A stretch of DNA of 64,000 bases from Domibacillus sp. PGB-M46 (GCF_022668875.1 NZ_JAKGCR010000019.1:16234-80233), one strand, 5' to 3'. Counted from the stretch's first letter, positions 1 through 8,992 are shown. Made by a program: numbers and translations. Notes: a model not told the origin generated them from the sequence alone.

Positions 1-260
1 GAGCGAATAGTGGAAGTATCGTGCGTAAATACATCGCCAAAAGAAGGCAGCATTCCAATTGCTTCCCATGAATCTCCTTTATCTACACTTCTCCACAATC
101 CTCTATCAAAAGTGCCGCAGTACATTCTTTCTTGGTTGTTTGGATCACAAGCTAATGTGATTGGGTTTGCGCCTCTAAAATGGGAAGAAACATTCCATCC
201 TGCACTATTTTTTTCCGCAATCACAAGTTCTCTATCAAATGCTAATATAATCTTTTTCAC
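1..260 (-). CDS. BNR/Asp-box beta-propeller protein, N-terminal part
   Basis: The frame is open on the minus strand from a GTG start at 260 to the window edge, so only the first 86 or so residues are visible. GGAGG lies 8 bases upstream of the GTG. The fragment contains SVDKGDSW, which fits the Asp-box (S-x-D-x-G-x-x-W) of BNR/sialidase-type beta-propellers, preceded by a CGTFDRGLW segment typical of repeat blades. No signal peptide is visible. Substrate and reaction cannot be deduced; many such proteins are annotated as exo-alpha-sialidase or glycosyl hydrolase without proof. The SDR gene lies downstream in the same orientation. Confidence 0.7.
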   Translation of the reverse strand, partial: MKKIILAFDRELVIAEKNSAGWNVSSHFRGANPITLACDPNNQERMYCGTFDRGLWRSVDKGDSWEAIGMLPSFGDVFTHDTSTIR

Positions 261-312
261 GACTAAAACCTCCGTAATTTATCTCATCTCAATTAGACTA
301 GATTTTTATTTG

Positions 313-1062
313 TTAATTCATTTCCATACCACCCGATACCGGGGCATAAGTTCCTGTCATAAAGGCACTTTGATCACTTGCGAAAAATAAGGCAGCATGA
401 GCAATATCCTCAGGGTTTGCAATTCTTCCTAGTGGAGTAAACATTGCTGCTTTTTCTTTTTCTTCTAGAGAAGTATGTTTAGTGGCATCTGTTTCGACCA
501 TACCAGGTGAAAGAGTATTTGCTGTGATATTGTATGGCCCTAGCTCTTGAGCCAGATAACGTACAAAGGAATTAATTGCTGCCTTTGCTGTTCCGTGTGC
601 AATAAAGCCAGACATAGGCTGATGACTTAAGCCACTTGAAATGTAAACTAACTTCCCATATTTCTGTTCTTTCATAATAGGTAATACTGATTTTGTTGAA
701 ATGAAAGCTGCTTTTACCTCTTCTTCGATTTTGGGTCTAAATTCATCCCATTCCATGTCGGAGAAGGATTTCATAGCAAAGTTAATTGCTGCATTGTTTA
801 CCAGAATATCCACTTTTCCAAAGTATGAAATAGTTTGATTTACTAGAGAATTCATTTGTTCTTGACTTCTAACGTCTGCTTGAATAGCAATGGACTGTCC
901 ACCATTTTCACGGATGGATTCTACTACTTCCTCTGCTGCGCTCATATTATTGGCATAGTTTACAACTACATTTGCCCCATATTGCGCAAATAATTTTGCT
1001 GTAGCCGCTCCAATCCCTCGGCTTGCTCCTGTTATAATTGCTACTTTTCCATTCAGCATCAT
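313..1062 (-). CDS. SDR family oxidoreductase with His in place of the catalytic Tyr
   Basis: A 249-residue classical short-chain dehydrogenase/reductase, cytosolic, expected to bind NAD(P)(H). TGASRGIG near residue 12 is the Rossmann cofactor motif, NNAA near residue 90 is the structural NNAG equivalent, and the C-terminal PVSGGMEMN resembles FabG-like proteins. The usual YxxxK catalytic pair reads HGTAK here (codon CAC), so the proton-donating Tyr is replaced by His. Either the enzyme works atypically or it is catalytically weak. GGAG lies 7 bases before the ATG. A perfect 18-bp palindrome at 1137-1154 upstream also occurs, in shorter form, before the neighbouring MarR gene, suggesting MarR control. 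Confidence 0.85.
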   Translation of the reverse strand: MMLNGKVAIITGASRGIGAATAKLFAQYGANVVVNYANNMSAAEEVVESIRENGGQSIAIQADVRSQEQMNSLVNQTISYFGKVDILVNNAAINFAMKSFSDMEWDEFRPKIEEEVKAAFISTKSVLPIMKEQKYGKLVYISSGLSHQPMSGFIAHGTAKAAINSFVRYLAQELGPYNITANTLSPGMVETDATKHTSLEEKEKAAMFTPLGRIANPEDIAHAALFFASDQSAFMTGTYAPVSGGMEMN

Positions 1063-1136
1063 CTATCTACTCCTTAATGTGTCTTTTGGAATTAAAATAA
1101 TGGACTTTACCAGCTATCTATTAAACAGTTGAAAAT

Positions 1137-1154
1137 TATATGCTATAGCATATA
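1137..1154. promoter_or_regulatory. Palindromic operator upstream of the SDR gene
   Basis: Perfect 18-bp palindrome centred on TGCTATAGCA. The same 12-bp core is found upstream of the MarR gene at 1722-1733, so this is probably the MarR binding site controlling both promoters. Confidence 0.6.
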
Positions 1155-1214
1155 TAAGACAAAAAATTTAAGTTTGTTCCTTATAAACATCATAGTCTTT
1201 ATAAGGAACAGATA

Positions 1215-1634
1215 TTAATAGCGTGTATCATATAATTTGTTTAATAACGATTTTAGTTGTTCTAGCTCTTCCTTGCTTAAATTAATCGTAACGAAATGAT
1301 GAGCATCCTTAACTACAGGCAGGATCGTTTTTTTTATGTCTTCACCCTTTTCAGTTAAGAAGAGATAATGTGAACGTCTGTCTTCGTCATTAAAAGTCTT
1401 TTTTACAATTCCTTTTCTCTCCATTGAATGTATCATTCTTACAACAGTAGTTTGATTCTTATCAATGGCTTCTGCTAACTCTTTTTGGGTAGTGCCTTTT
1501 TGGCTGCAAAGAATACTAACAATACTCCATTGTTCTGGAGTGACTCCATAAGGTTTTAACCTCTTGGTAAAATAATTGGTCATTTTTACATCAGTACGAT
1601 GAATGAGATACCCTATTAAATCATGTAAGTCCAT
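1215..1634 (-). CDS. MarR family transcriptional regulator
   Basis: A 139-residue winged-helix repressor of the usual MarR length. The helix-turn-helix lies around residues 45-75 (KGTTQKELAEAIDKNQTTVVRMI) and the wing contains NDEDRRSHYLFLTEKG, the conserved D-x-R-(S/R) wing signature. It is followed downstream by the SDR gene and preceded by its own palindrome (1722-1733). The shared palindrome suggests autoregulation plus control of the SDR. The ligand is unknown. Confidence 0.9.
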   Translation of the reverse strand: MDLHDLIGYLIHRTDVKMTNYFTKRLKPYGVTPEQWSIVSILCSQKGTTQKELAEAIDKNQTTVVRMIHSMERKGIVKKTFNDEDRRSHYLFLTEKGEDIKKTILPVVKDAHHFVTINLSKEELEQLKSLLNKLYDTRY

Positions 1635-1721
1635 ATATCACCTCTATTAATCAAGATATAAGTTAAAGGGTAAGCATACAATTAAATCTTCCACAGTGAG
1701 TTTATCGATACTAATAAATAT

Positions 1722-1733
1722 ATGCTATAGCAT
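1722..1733. promoter_or_regulatory. Palindromic operator upstream of the MarR gene
   Basis: Contains TGCTATAGCA with one matching base on each side, identical to the core of the palindrome at 1137-1154. It lies about 90 bp upstream of the MarR start. Confidence 0.55.
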
Positions 1734-1776
1734 GTATGTTGAACCAAATTATTTTAATTGTCAACTTATATACCTG

Positions 1777-2343
1777 TTAGTTTTTAGACCTAGAATCAAT
1801 CCCATACATGATAGAAGGGATGACTAATTTGATAAATTCTTCTGGGGGTATCTTGCTATTCCTTCTCCATTCTACAGATGCTCCGTAGATTCCCCAGCTT
1901 AACATGACAGCAGTAATTTTTAGAGCTTCAACCTCTTCAGTTGCACTTTGTTTTAACAACATTTTGTAAAAAATGATTTCGAGTTGTTCCCTAATAATAC
2001 GGGCGATGGTATCCTCGTATCCTCTATGGCAACGATTGGATAATGACTTTTGAAAATTTGTTATAGCTTTAAAGATACTAGTGAAAACCTCCTCATTCAG
2101 TTCGTCATGTTGGTAAATATTGTAATCAAAATTAACTAATAATACTTCTGACAATACTTTCTCTAATAAGTCGTATATATCTTCAAAATGATAATAAAAG
2201 GTTGCACGATTAATTGTGGCCTCTGTCGTTATATCCTTGATCGTAATATCCTTAAACTCCTTTCCTTCTGAAAGTTTAATAAAGGAATCCATAATTAATT
2301 TGCGGGTACGCAGAACCCGAGGGTCCGTCTTTGGTTGCGTCAT
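1777..2343 (-). CDS. TetR/AcrR family transcriptional regulator
   Basis: A 188-residue TetR-like repressor. The N-terminal helix-turn-helix is clear (residues 10-55: TRKLIMDSFIKL, then ITIKDITTEATINRATFYYHF), followed by a variable ligand-binding domain of the type seen in dihydroxyacetone-kinase-regulator-like members. It is transcribed divergently from the FMN reductase/DsbA-like/YdhR-like operon that starts at 2591, so it most likely represses that operon in response to a quinone, electrophile or similar compound. Confidence 0.9.
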   Translation of the reverse strand: MTQPKTDPRVLRTRKLIMDSFIKLSEGKEFKDITIKDITTEATINRATFYYHFEDIYDLLEKVLSEVLLVNFDYNIYQHDELNEEVFTSIFKAITNFQKSLSNRCHRGYEDTIARIIREQLEIIFYKMLLKQSATEEVEALKITAVMLSWGIYGASVEWRRNSKIPPEEFIKLVIPSIMYGIDSRSKN

Positions 2344-2590
2344 TTTGGTGTCACTCCTATTTTTTCAACAATTTCTTACATGTGATGTATAAACGACAAA
2401 TCCACAGAACTATTGGTGTTGATGCTTTTTATTATGACTTAAAATTCAATTGTAAAGCAAATAATCAATCGTTTCTTTGAAAAGTAAGTTGAAAATAAGA
2501 TAAACAATTTTGGGAGGGATAAATATTGTGTCTTTGCAAAAGGAATCGAAAATAAGACATTTTATTAAAAAACTTTTAGGAGGAGAAAAT

Positions 2591-3151
2591 ATGGTTAAAA
2601 TCGGTATTATTACTGGGAGTACGAGAGATTCAAGAGTAAATATTCAAGTAGCAGAATGGGTAAAATCGATCGCAGACAAAAGAACGGATGCTGAATTTGA
2701 GTTGATCGACATTAAAGATTACAACCTGCCAAGATACAACGAAGAGGTGCCTGCTATTATGACACAGGATTATAAAACGCCGGAAGCGCATCCTTGGTCA
2801 AAGAAAATTAGTGAACTTGATGGATTTGTTTTCATCACTCCTGAATACAACAAGGCGATCACATCTGGGTTGAAAGATGCTATCGATTACTTATATATCG
2901 AATGGAACAACAAGGCGGCTGGAATTGTAAGCTATGGTTCTTCCCTTGGGGTTACAGCAGCTAATAACTTACGTTTAATTTTAACGGTACCTGCAGTTGC
3001 CACCGTACGAACACAGCCAGGACTAAGTCTTTTTACGGATTTTGAAAATATGACAACTTTTAAACCGGCACCGTTTCATGAAGAAACCGTACAAAACATG
3101 TTAAATGAGGTTGTATCTTGGTCGACTGCATTGAAAACCATTAGAAACTAA
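2591..3151 (+). CDS. NADPH-dependent FMN reductase family protein
   Basis: A 186-residue flavodoxin-like reductase. The N-terminal GIITGSTRDSRVN loop binds FMN phosphate and TPEYNKAITSGLKDAIDY is the family's second signature. Members reduce FMN, quinones, azo dyes or chromate with NAD(P)H in the cytosol. I chose the ATG at 2591 because AGGAGG lies just before it; an in-frame TTG further upstream (2510) lacks such support. It is the first gene of a likely operon with the DsbA-like and YdhR-like genes, opposite the TetR gene. Confidence 0.88.
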   Translation: MVKIGIITGSTRDSRVNIQVAEWVKSIADKRTDAEFELIDIKDYNLPRYNEEVPAIMTQDYKTPEAHPWSKKISELDGFVFITPEYNKAITSGLKDAIDYLYIEWNNKAAGIVSYGSSLGVTAANNLRLILTVPAVATVRTQPGLSLFTDFENMTTFKPAPFHEETVQNMLNEVVSWSTALKTIRN

Positions 3152-3228
3152 TAGTAAGACAGGATTTAAAGCGAGGTATTTTTCTCGTTATTCGGTATAA
3201 CTTTTAAATAGGAAAGAAGGAAACGGCA

Positions 3229-4158
3229 TTGAAGAACAATAATAATATGATGTGTGACCTAGAATCAGGTGTATGCGGGACAGCCGAAGAGGAAGAAATG
3301 GAGATGATTGATTTTAATCAGCAAAAAAAATCAATCAATCTTTATTATGTGACTGATCCTATCTGTTCTCATTGCTGGGCATTGGAACCAACACTTCGTC
3401 GGTTTATGAAGCAGTATGAACACTATTTCAACTTCAAAACTGTCATGGGTGGTTTATTAGAAAAATGGCATGGCGGTCCTGTCGATCCTGCTAACGGCAT
3501 CCACGGTCCTGCTGATGTTGCAGGCCACTGGAGAGAAGTAGGCAAACATTATCGCATGCCGATTGATGGTTCACTCATGATTGATGATCCAGTTCAGTCC
3601 TCTTTTCCACCATCTCGTGTTTATAAAATTATTCAAAAACATTATGGTGAGGAAAAAGCATTTGAATACCTACGCCGTGCTAGAGAAGCTCTGTTTATTT
3701 TCAATAAAAATATTGGCGAGGGATCTGTACTAGTAGAAATCGTTAATGAAATGCGACTAGATGGTGAAGTGATTGTAAAAGAAGCTGACGAACAAACTGG
3801 TCACGATTTATTAAATGAAGACTTCGTACTAACCAGAAAACTTGGTGCTAGAGGGTTTCCAACTATTATTATGGTTAATGAAGAAAATAAAGGGGTTAAA
3901 ATCGTTGGTGGTCGCCCTTTCGAAAATTATGTTGATGGATTAACGCAAGTTCTAGGTGAAAAGCCTGCTCCGAAACAACAACCGGTACTATCAGCTTTAC
4001 TTGAAGAAGAAAAACTCCTTTTCGCTAAAGAAATTGAAGTCATGTATGATGTTGAAGAAGCGGATCTTAACAATTTTATGGACAAAGAACTTTCGCCAAA
4101 CAGTTATCAAGTGAAGGAAATTCTAGGAGAATTGTATTTCACAACGACTACAAAATAA
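3229..4158 (+). CDS. DsbA/SpxH-like thioredoxin-fold protein
   Basis: A 309-residue protein with no signal peptide, hence cytosolic. The thioredoxin-fold CxxC is DPICSHCWALEP (residues 43-54), and the rest fits the DsbA-like FrnE/YjbH (SpxH) group, including the cis-Pro region RGFPTIIMV near residue 210. SpxH adapts Spx to ClpXP; FrnE-like relatives act in disulfide or quinone metabolism. A Cys-containing N-terminus (MCDLESGVCG) may bind metal. The start is a TTG at 3229 with AGAAGG 8 bases upstream; ATGs at 3247/3250 are alternatives. It lies between the FMN reductase and the YdhR-like gene, suggesting a shared redox-stress role. Confidence 0.8.
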   Translation: MKNNNNMMCDLESGVCGTAEEEEMEMIDFNQQKKSINLYYVTDPICSHCWALEPTLRRFMKQYEHYFNFKTVMGGLLEKWHGGPVDPANGIHGPADVAGHWREVGKHYRMPIDGSLMIDDPVQSSFPPSRVYKIIQKHYGEEKAFEYLRRAREALFIFNKNIGEGSVLVEIVNEMRLDGEVIVKEADEQTGHDLLNEDFVLTRKLGARGFPTIIMVNEENKGVKIVGGRPFENYVDGLTQVLGEKPAPKQQPVLSALLEEEKLLFAKEIEVMYDVEEADLNNFMDKELSPNSYQVKEILGELYFTTTTK

Positions 4159-4170
4159 GGGAGAATGAAA

Positions 4171-4476
4171 ATGGCTTACGTATTACAAGTAGATTTTAAA
4201 ATGAATGGACCATTCGGGGATGAAATGGCGGAGGCCTTTTCTGATTTAGCGAAAAGTATCAATAAAGAAGATGGATTCATGTGGAAAATCTGGACAGAAA
4301 GCCCCGAAACAAATGAAGCGGGTGGAATTTATATTTTCGAAACCAAAGAAACAGCTGAGAAATACATGGATATGCACTCTAAAAGATTAGCTGGCTTTGG
4401 AATAATAGATGTCAACGCAAAGATCTTTACTATCAATTCTAAACTTACTGAGATCACTAAAGGTCCAGTAAAATAA
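4171..4476 (+). CDS. YdhR-like monooxygenase (ABM-type ferredoxin fold)
   Basis: A 101-residue protein with the YdhR signature: an N-terminal LQVDFKMNGPFGDEM, a central GFMWKIWTESPETNEAGGIYIFE and a C-terminal helix. Family members are small dimeric proteins thought to act on aromatic or quinone-like compounds. GGGAG at 4159-4163 favours the ATG at 4171 over the ATG at 4165. It begins 12 bases after the DsbA-like stop codon, so the two are co-transcribed. Confidence 0.85.
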   Translation: MAYVLQVDFKMNGPFGDEMAEAFSDLAKSINKEDGFMWKIWTESPETNEAGGIYIFETKETAEKYMDMHSKRLAGFGIIDVNAKIFTINSKLTEITKGPVK

Positions 4477-6292
4477 ATAAGGAACCTGTAAAATTTTTTA
4501 TTGAAGCTTACAGAATTAAAGCTGAACTTTATATTTTTAAAGAATTTTAAAAGGAAGTACCAATTTCAGTAGTACCTCCTTTACATTTTTATTAGTAAAC
4601 TTCAATAATTTTATTATTTCTTTTCACAATGTAGATTTTTAGGTGTTACAAATGCCAATCTATGTTCCAAAACTCGTCCTTTTCTGAATACGGCCGCCCG
4701 GTTCTCAAAAGGGCGTTTTTTTTTGCTTTTATGTAACAAAACCCTGTTCAATAATCTATGTTCAGTAACCTGCTCATTTTTTATGTTAAGGTACAATAAA
4801 TTTTAAAAAAGCTGCAACAGGGATAATTGGTGGTAATTCGGTATTCACGTGCTCAAGCTTTTTTATAACATCGTAATAGCTTTTAAGCGGCTTGGCTATC
4901 CATTCAAGACAATGGATTATATAAATAAAGAATCTTGAAAACCTTGTTATGTCAGTCTTTTAAAGACTAAAAATATATAAATGAATTTTTATTCATATAA
5001 AAATAATCAACAGAAAAGGTGCTTTCTACAAGCTGAGTTCCTTAATCATTTGGTATCTTTCTATAATTAGTCGAAGTTGCTTAAATTCAGCGTGTCAATC
5101 TAATAAGGAAAATAAAGATAATCAACAAATGCCCGCTTTTTGAATATATCGTTAAAAGCTCTAAATATAAGCTATTTAAAAAATAATGCTGTTATATAAG
5201 ATTTAATTAAACAAGGAACACAGAAGTAAAAAAGGTAGGCTTACTATTCCTGTTTAATAAAGAATTCTGGCGTCTAGTGCTGGAAAGATCAGCTGTATTG
5301 GGATAAGTTGAAGAAGTAGTTAACATCATCCCTACAAACATTAAAATCAACGTACCGCACGATTAGAAAACGACTACATTTGCTACATTCAGCAAATATC
5401 TCAGCTACGTTGCTATCAATAATGTAGAGACGAAATCGCCGGTAGGCTTTGCATAGGTTTGTCAAAAGATTACACATAGGTTGATGAAACGTTTAATCGA
5501 AAACGGAACGCCGGTCACCGGGCCACAAATATGCGTGTGGACGTCTGTGGAAAGTGTTGAAATGCGGGAAAACCGGCACTAAGATGATTTGCGTTTTCGT
5601 AAGTAGGCTCGTTGGACAGTTGTCTGTAATAGCACACAAAAAAAGGCCGCGGAAAGAGCCGCAGCCAACAAGACGAACTATGTATAGTTCAGGAGAATGG
5701 TGTGGCGGGTGTGGTTGCCACATGATAACGTTTACCCACTTGAGCGCTAATGTAAACCGGATTATATAAAAAAGGCCGCGGAAAGAGCCGCAGCAAAGGG
5801 TTGAAACTCGCAGAAGGTAGCGTGGGGCTACTCTGAATGCCAATCTACCCGTTTCGACGCGAAGATAAACCTATATACGCAAAAAAAGGCCGCGGTCGCG
5901 ACCCCGCGGCGGGAAAAGATGAGTTAATGATGCAACGACTGTTGAGGTATCCAAGGTGTTGTGCATCGTCGCATGGTATTTTTTTACCCGCTGTTACTGG
6001 AAGATAAACCCTATCGGACCCTGTCGGTACATCAGTGAGCAAGCGTGGCGGACATGTGCTGCAAATGAGCCTGTTTTCAGACAGTACGAATATGGACACT
6101 TTTACGCAAACAGGATTCTTAGTAGAAGCCAAAAACTTTTGTAGCAGCTTTTCATTCTGTATAGGGTTATAAAATGTGGGTATATGTATTGGTGATGGTT
6201 ACTTTTTTTATGATCTCTTTTAGGGAATGGAAAATATGTTGGAATCTATATCTTTAAAACCTGATAATTTTCCAAAAAGATAAGGAGGAAGC
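4477..6292. other. Long non-coding stretch with decayed sequence and three terminators
   Basis: No convincing gene is visible in about 1.8 kb. Short open frames on both strands lack ribosome binding sites and recognisable motifs. The left part is AT-rich and looks like decayed sequence. The right part (5.5-6.1 kb) is more GC-rich and holds three similar GC-rich hairpins (listed separately). Confidence 0.6.
5640..5915 (-). terminator. Three tandem terminator-like hairpins (minus strand)
   Basis: Hairpins at 5645-5666, 5774-5794 and 5888-5910, each followed on the minus strand by a run of T. The first two share GGCCGCGG/CCGC stems almost exactly; the third has a longer stem. Spacing is about 129 and 114 bp. 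Possibly the 3' ends of short minus-strand RNAs. Confidence 0.6.
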
Positions 6293-6679
6293 ATGATGTT
6301 TGATTATACGGTAACAACAAAGAAAAGTTCAGAACAAGCAATTACATCTTTAGAAGAAAATTTGAAAAGTGAAGGGTTCGGTGTATTGTGGAATTTTGAC
6401 CTCACGGCAAAGCTGCAGGAAAAGGGAATGAAGTTTAATACGCCTTACACGGTATTAGAGGTTTGTAATCCAAAAGAAGCGCAGCGTGTCCTTTCTGAAA
6501 ACTTGCTGGTTGGTTACTTTTTGCCATGTAAAATAGTAGTTTATGAAGACAATCAAGTTACAAAAATAGGAATGCCAAAACCGACTGCAATGATTGAAAT
6601 GCTTCAGAATGATGAAATTAAAGCGTTAGCAGCGGATATCGAAAAACGGTTAATCGGCTGTATTGATCAGTCTATATAA
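6293..6679 (+). CDS. DUF302 family protein
   Basis: A 128-residue cytosolic protein that matches DUF302 (TT1751-like fold): YTVTTKKSSEQAITSLEENLKSEGFGVLWNFDLTAKLQEKG, then YTVLEVCNPKEAQRVLSEN and LPCKIVVYED. DUF302 genes are common neighbours of rhodanese/sulfur genes, as here. Molecular function is unknown. AGGAGG precedes two consecutive ATGs (6293, 6296). A CstR-like half operator downstream (6735-6751) belongs to the next gene. Confidence 0.85.
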   Translation: MMFDYTVTTKKSSEQAITSLEENLKSEGFGVLWNFDLTAKLQEKGMKFNTPYTVLEVCNPKEAQRVLSENLLVGYFLPCKIVVYEDNQVTKIGMPKPTAMIEMLQNDEIKALAADIEKRLIGCIDQSI

Positions 6680-6734
6680 GTGCTTAAAGGGAGGGACATT
6701 TTCTATAAATGGTCTTTCTTTTTTGCTTTATTAT

Positions 6735-6751
6735 ATACCCTTGCTGGTAAT
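6735..6751. promoter_or_regulatory. CstR-like operator upstream of the first rhodanese-MBL gene
   Basis: ATACCCTTGCTGGTAAT, an imperfect inverted repeat resembling the ATACC/GGTAT operators found four or five more times in this sulfur region. Confidence 0.45.
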
Positions 6752-6868
6752 AGTATTTTTCAGCCGACGAGCCGAATAGAAATGATGATTTCAATGATAC
6801 TAACAGGATGAGACGACAGATATTATCCGAACAATCATTAACAATATCAGTTTATGGGAGGGAAAGAA

Positions 6869-7990
6869 ATGACCGTTAAGACTGTTTCAACGAAGGAAAT
6901 CGCAAAAAAAGTGCTAAATCAGGAACCTTTATTTATTTTAGATGTACGGAATACAGGCGCTTTTGATGAGTGGAAAGTAGAAGGGAAAAACACGAAAGTC
7001 TTGAATGCACCTTTCTCTCAGCTAACAGAAGACGATGCCATTTTGGAGCAGCTGCCGAAAGACAAAGAAATTTATACGATGTGCGCAAAAGGCAATTCTT
7101 CTAAGAAAGCTGCTGAGTATCTAGTGGAGAAGGGGTTTCAACATGTTTATTCTATTGAAGGCGGCATGAAGGCATGGGGTGAATACTTAGAGCCGATCAA
7201 AGTAGGGGATTTAAAAAGTGGAGGTTCCATTTATCAGTTCATACGATTAGGAAAAGGCTGTTTATCTTATCTGATTGAATCAGAAGGAAAAGGAGCTGTT
7301 ATTGATACCAGCCGCATGGCTGATGTATATGAGCAGTTTGCAAAGGAACACGGCATTGAAATTACTCACCTGTTAGATACACATCTTCATGCCGATCATA
7401 TTTCGGGCGGAAGAAAACTTGCTGAAAATCTTGGAGGAACATATTATCTTCCACCGAAAGATGCAGAAGAGCTTGTATTTGATTATGTCCCCATCCGTGA
7501 TGGTGATAAGATTAAAATCGGAAATACAACTATTCAGGCCATTTATTCGCCTGGACATACGATTGGGAGCACCTCCTTTATCATTGATGGCCAATACCTG
7601 TTGACGGGAGATATCTTATTCATTGATTCAATTGGGCGCCCAGATTTAGCTGGTAAAGCAGACGATTGGGTAGCGGATTTGAGGGAAACGCTGTACAAAC
7701 GGTACAAAGAACTTGGGGATGACCTGCTGGTTCTTCCTGCTCACTATATGGGGATTAAGGAAATAAATGAGGACGGCAGTATATCGGAAAAACTAGGCGT
7801 GCTATATAAAGAAAACCATGGTTTAAATATAAATGATGAAGCAGAATTTAGGCATGCAGTGACGGACAATTTACCGCCGCAGCCAAATTCATATCAGGAA
7901 ATTCGAGAAATGAATATGGGTAAAATAACGCCTGATTTGGAGCAGCAAAGAGAAATGGAAATTGGACCAAATCGTTGTGCGATTCGTTAA
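6869..7990 (+). CDS. Rhodanese-metallo-beta-lactamase fusion (persulfide dioxygenase-like), copy 1
   Basis: A 373-residue two-domain protein. Residues about 1-110 form a rhodanese domain with active-site Cys in [10 protein letters not shown]. Residues about 120-330 form a metallo-beta-lactamase domain of the ETHE1/CstB type: [11 protein letters not shown] (HxHxDH), SPGHTIGS and [18 protein letters not shown]1/CstB enzymes oxidise glutathione or CoA persulfides to sulfite. In CstB the MBL domain comes first; here the rhodanese comes first. I chose the ATG at 6869 because GGGAGG lies 7 bases upstream; an upstream ATG overlaps that site. A close paralogue sits at 11295. Confidence 0.9.
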   Translation: MTVKTVSTKEIAKKVLNQEPLFILDVRNTGAFDEWKVEGKNTKVLNAPFSQLTEDDAILEQLPKDKEIYTMCAKGNSSKKAAEYLVEKGFQHVYSIEGGMKAWGEYLEPIKVGDLKSGGSIYQFIRLGKGCLSYLIESEGKGAVIDTSRMADVYEQFAKEHGIEITHLLDTHLHADHISGGRKLAENLGGTYYLPPKDAEELVFDYVPIRDGDKIKIGNTTIQAIYSPGHTIGSTSFIIDGQYLLTGDILFIDSIGRPDLAGKADDWVADLRETLYKRYKELGDDLLVLPAHYMGIKEINEDGSISEKLGVLYKENHGLNINDEAEFRHAVTDNLPPQPNSYQEIREMNMGKITPDLEQQREMEIGPNRCAIR

Positions 7991-8126
7991 TACTCGCAAA
8001 GAAAAAGATGCCTATTCAGGTGTCTTTTCTGTCTAAGTACAGCACCAAGTTTGAACTTCTCCCCTTACTTGATAGTTGAATCATTAAGATAGAAAAATTA
8101 TATCAACTCTTAATAAAATTCTACGC

Positions 8127-8154
8127 TTGACAACATACCTATAGGGGTATATTA
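8127..8154 (+). promoter_or_regulatory. Promoter with overlapping CstR operator
   Basis: -35 TTGACA at 8127-8132 and -10 TATTAT at 8149-8154 (16-bp spacer). The spacer holds ATACCTATAGGGGTAT (8135-8150), a near-perfect CstR-type operator, so repressor binding would block polymerase. Confidence 0.75.
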
Positions 8155-8191
8155 TGTATCCATACACTACTGATAGCAAGGAGGATGAGAT

Positions 8192-8572
8192 ATTATTTCT
8201 CTGTTGATTAGTTTGTTTCTTTTTTCAATAGCCATTATAGTATATAAACGTCTTTGTCCTGTCAGAGGGATTGCTTTTATAAATGAAAGACATCTTGTTA
8301 AGAATGATATAATGATAATAGATATTAGAGATTACCGTGATGCCAAAAACAAAGGATACAAGCAATACATGAATATTCCGTATGCCTATCTTAAGCGGAA
8401 CTATCGGGAAATTCCGCCTGTCAGCATTCATGTGATAGCCACAGATCAGCTTGAGTTAAATTTAGGTTTACGGTATTTGAGAGCGAAAGGCTTTGAAGTG
8501 GCCAGTTACTCACTGACAAAACGGCAATGGAACCAAAAACAGAAAGGAGAAATTTGCTGTGGTATACGATAA
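8192..8572 (+). CDS. Membrane-anchored rhodanese-like protein lacking the catalytic Cys
   Basis: A protein of about 122-126 residues with an N-terminal membrane helix (LISLFLFSIAIIVYK) and a rhodanese-like fold (MIIDIRDYRDAKNKGYKQYMNIPY). The usual active-site Cys loop is replaced by VIATDQLELN, so it is probably not a sulfurtransferase. Same overall plan as the protein at 9493, which retains the Cys. The start is unclear: AGGAGG at 8179-8184 best fits an ATT at 8192, otherwise TTG at 8204. It overlaps the cstR-like gene by 14 bases, so the two are translationally linked. Confidence 0.65.
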   Translation: MISLLISLFLFSIAIIVYKRLCPVRGIAFINERHLVKNDIMIIDIRDYRDAKNKGYKQYMNIPYAYLKRNYREIPPVSIHVIATDQLELNLGLRYLRAKGFEVASYSLTKRQWNQKQKGEICCGIR

Positions 8573-8819
8573 AAAAATCGAAAACCGGTTAAAGCGTATT
8601 GAAGGACAAATTCGAGGGGTCATGAACATGATGCAAGAAGGGAAAGACTGCAAGGAAGTCGTGATGCAATTGTCGGCTGTACGCAGTGCTATTGACCGGA
8701 CAATGGGAGTCATTGTTAGCACAAACCTGGAACAGTGTATTAGGGAAAACATTGAAGCAGGGGAAGGGACAGATACCCTGGTGAAAGAAGCGGTAGAGCT
8801 GCTGGTAAAGAGCAGATAA
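8559..8819 (+). CDS. cstR: CsoR-family persulfide sensor (CstR-like)
   Basis: An 86-residue all-helical repressor of the CsoR/RcnR family (ENRLKRIEGQIRGVMNMM at the N-terminus). The two conserved cysteines are in KDCKEV and LEQCIREN. The His used by copper-sensing CsoR, normally just before the second Cys, is Asn here (TNLEQC), which is the pattern of CstR, the per/polysulfide sensor. It starts with GTG. Its likely operators (ATACC...GGTAT) lie upstream of its own transcript and of at least four downstream genes, so it should control the whole sulfur cluster. Confidence 0.88.
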   Translation: MVYDKKIENRLKRIEGQIRGVMNMMQEGKDCKEVVMQLSAVRSAIDRTMGVIVSTNLEQCIRENIEAGEGTDTLVKEAVELLVKSR

Positions 8820-8841
8820 TTAAAAAAATCAATTTAAACAG

Positions 8842-8884
8842 TTGACGAAGTTATTTTTTTATTTTAATATACCCATATAGGTAT
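8842..8884 (+). promoter_or_regulatory. Promoter and CstR operator before the dsrE gene
   Basis: TTGACG at 8842-8847 followed by an AT-rich -10 region and ATACCCATATAGGTAT at 8869-8884, matching the operator at 8135-8150. Confidence 0.65.
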
Positions 8885-8975
8885 ATGGGGTTGGGTCAAT
8901 ATAAGTTATTAACCGAAGAGAAGAAAAGAATAATTTGTTTCTTCATTCAAAACAAAAAAATTTTTAAATTTTTAT

Positions 8976-8992
8976 ATACCCATACGGGTAAT
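8976..8992. promoter_or_regulatory. Second CstR operator before the dsrE gene
   Basis: ATACCCATACGGGTAAT, about 107 bp downstream of the previous operator and directly upstream of the ribosome binding site for the gene at 9009. Confidence 0.65.

Noticed and set aside
10..390. Plus-strand frame at the window start
   Set aside because: Antisense shadow of the Asp-box protein and the end of the SDR gene.
4614..4796. Short minus-strand frame
   Set aside because: No ribosome binding site and low-complexity basic sequence.
5140..5300. Possible gene remnant upstream of the terminators
   Set aside because: AT-rich with stops in all frames; no family resemblance seen.
5493..5843. Minus-strand open frame of 116 codons over the tandem terminators
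   Set aside because: No ribosome binding site or domain, and it is created by the repeated GC-rich hairpins.
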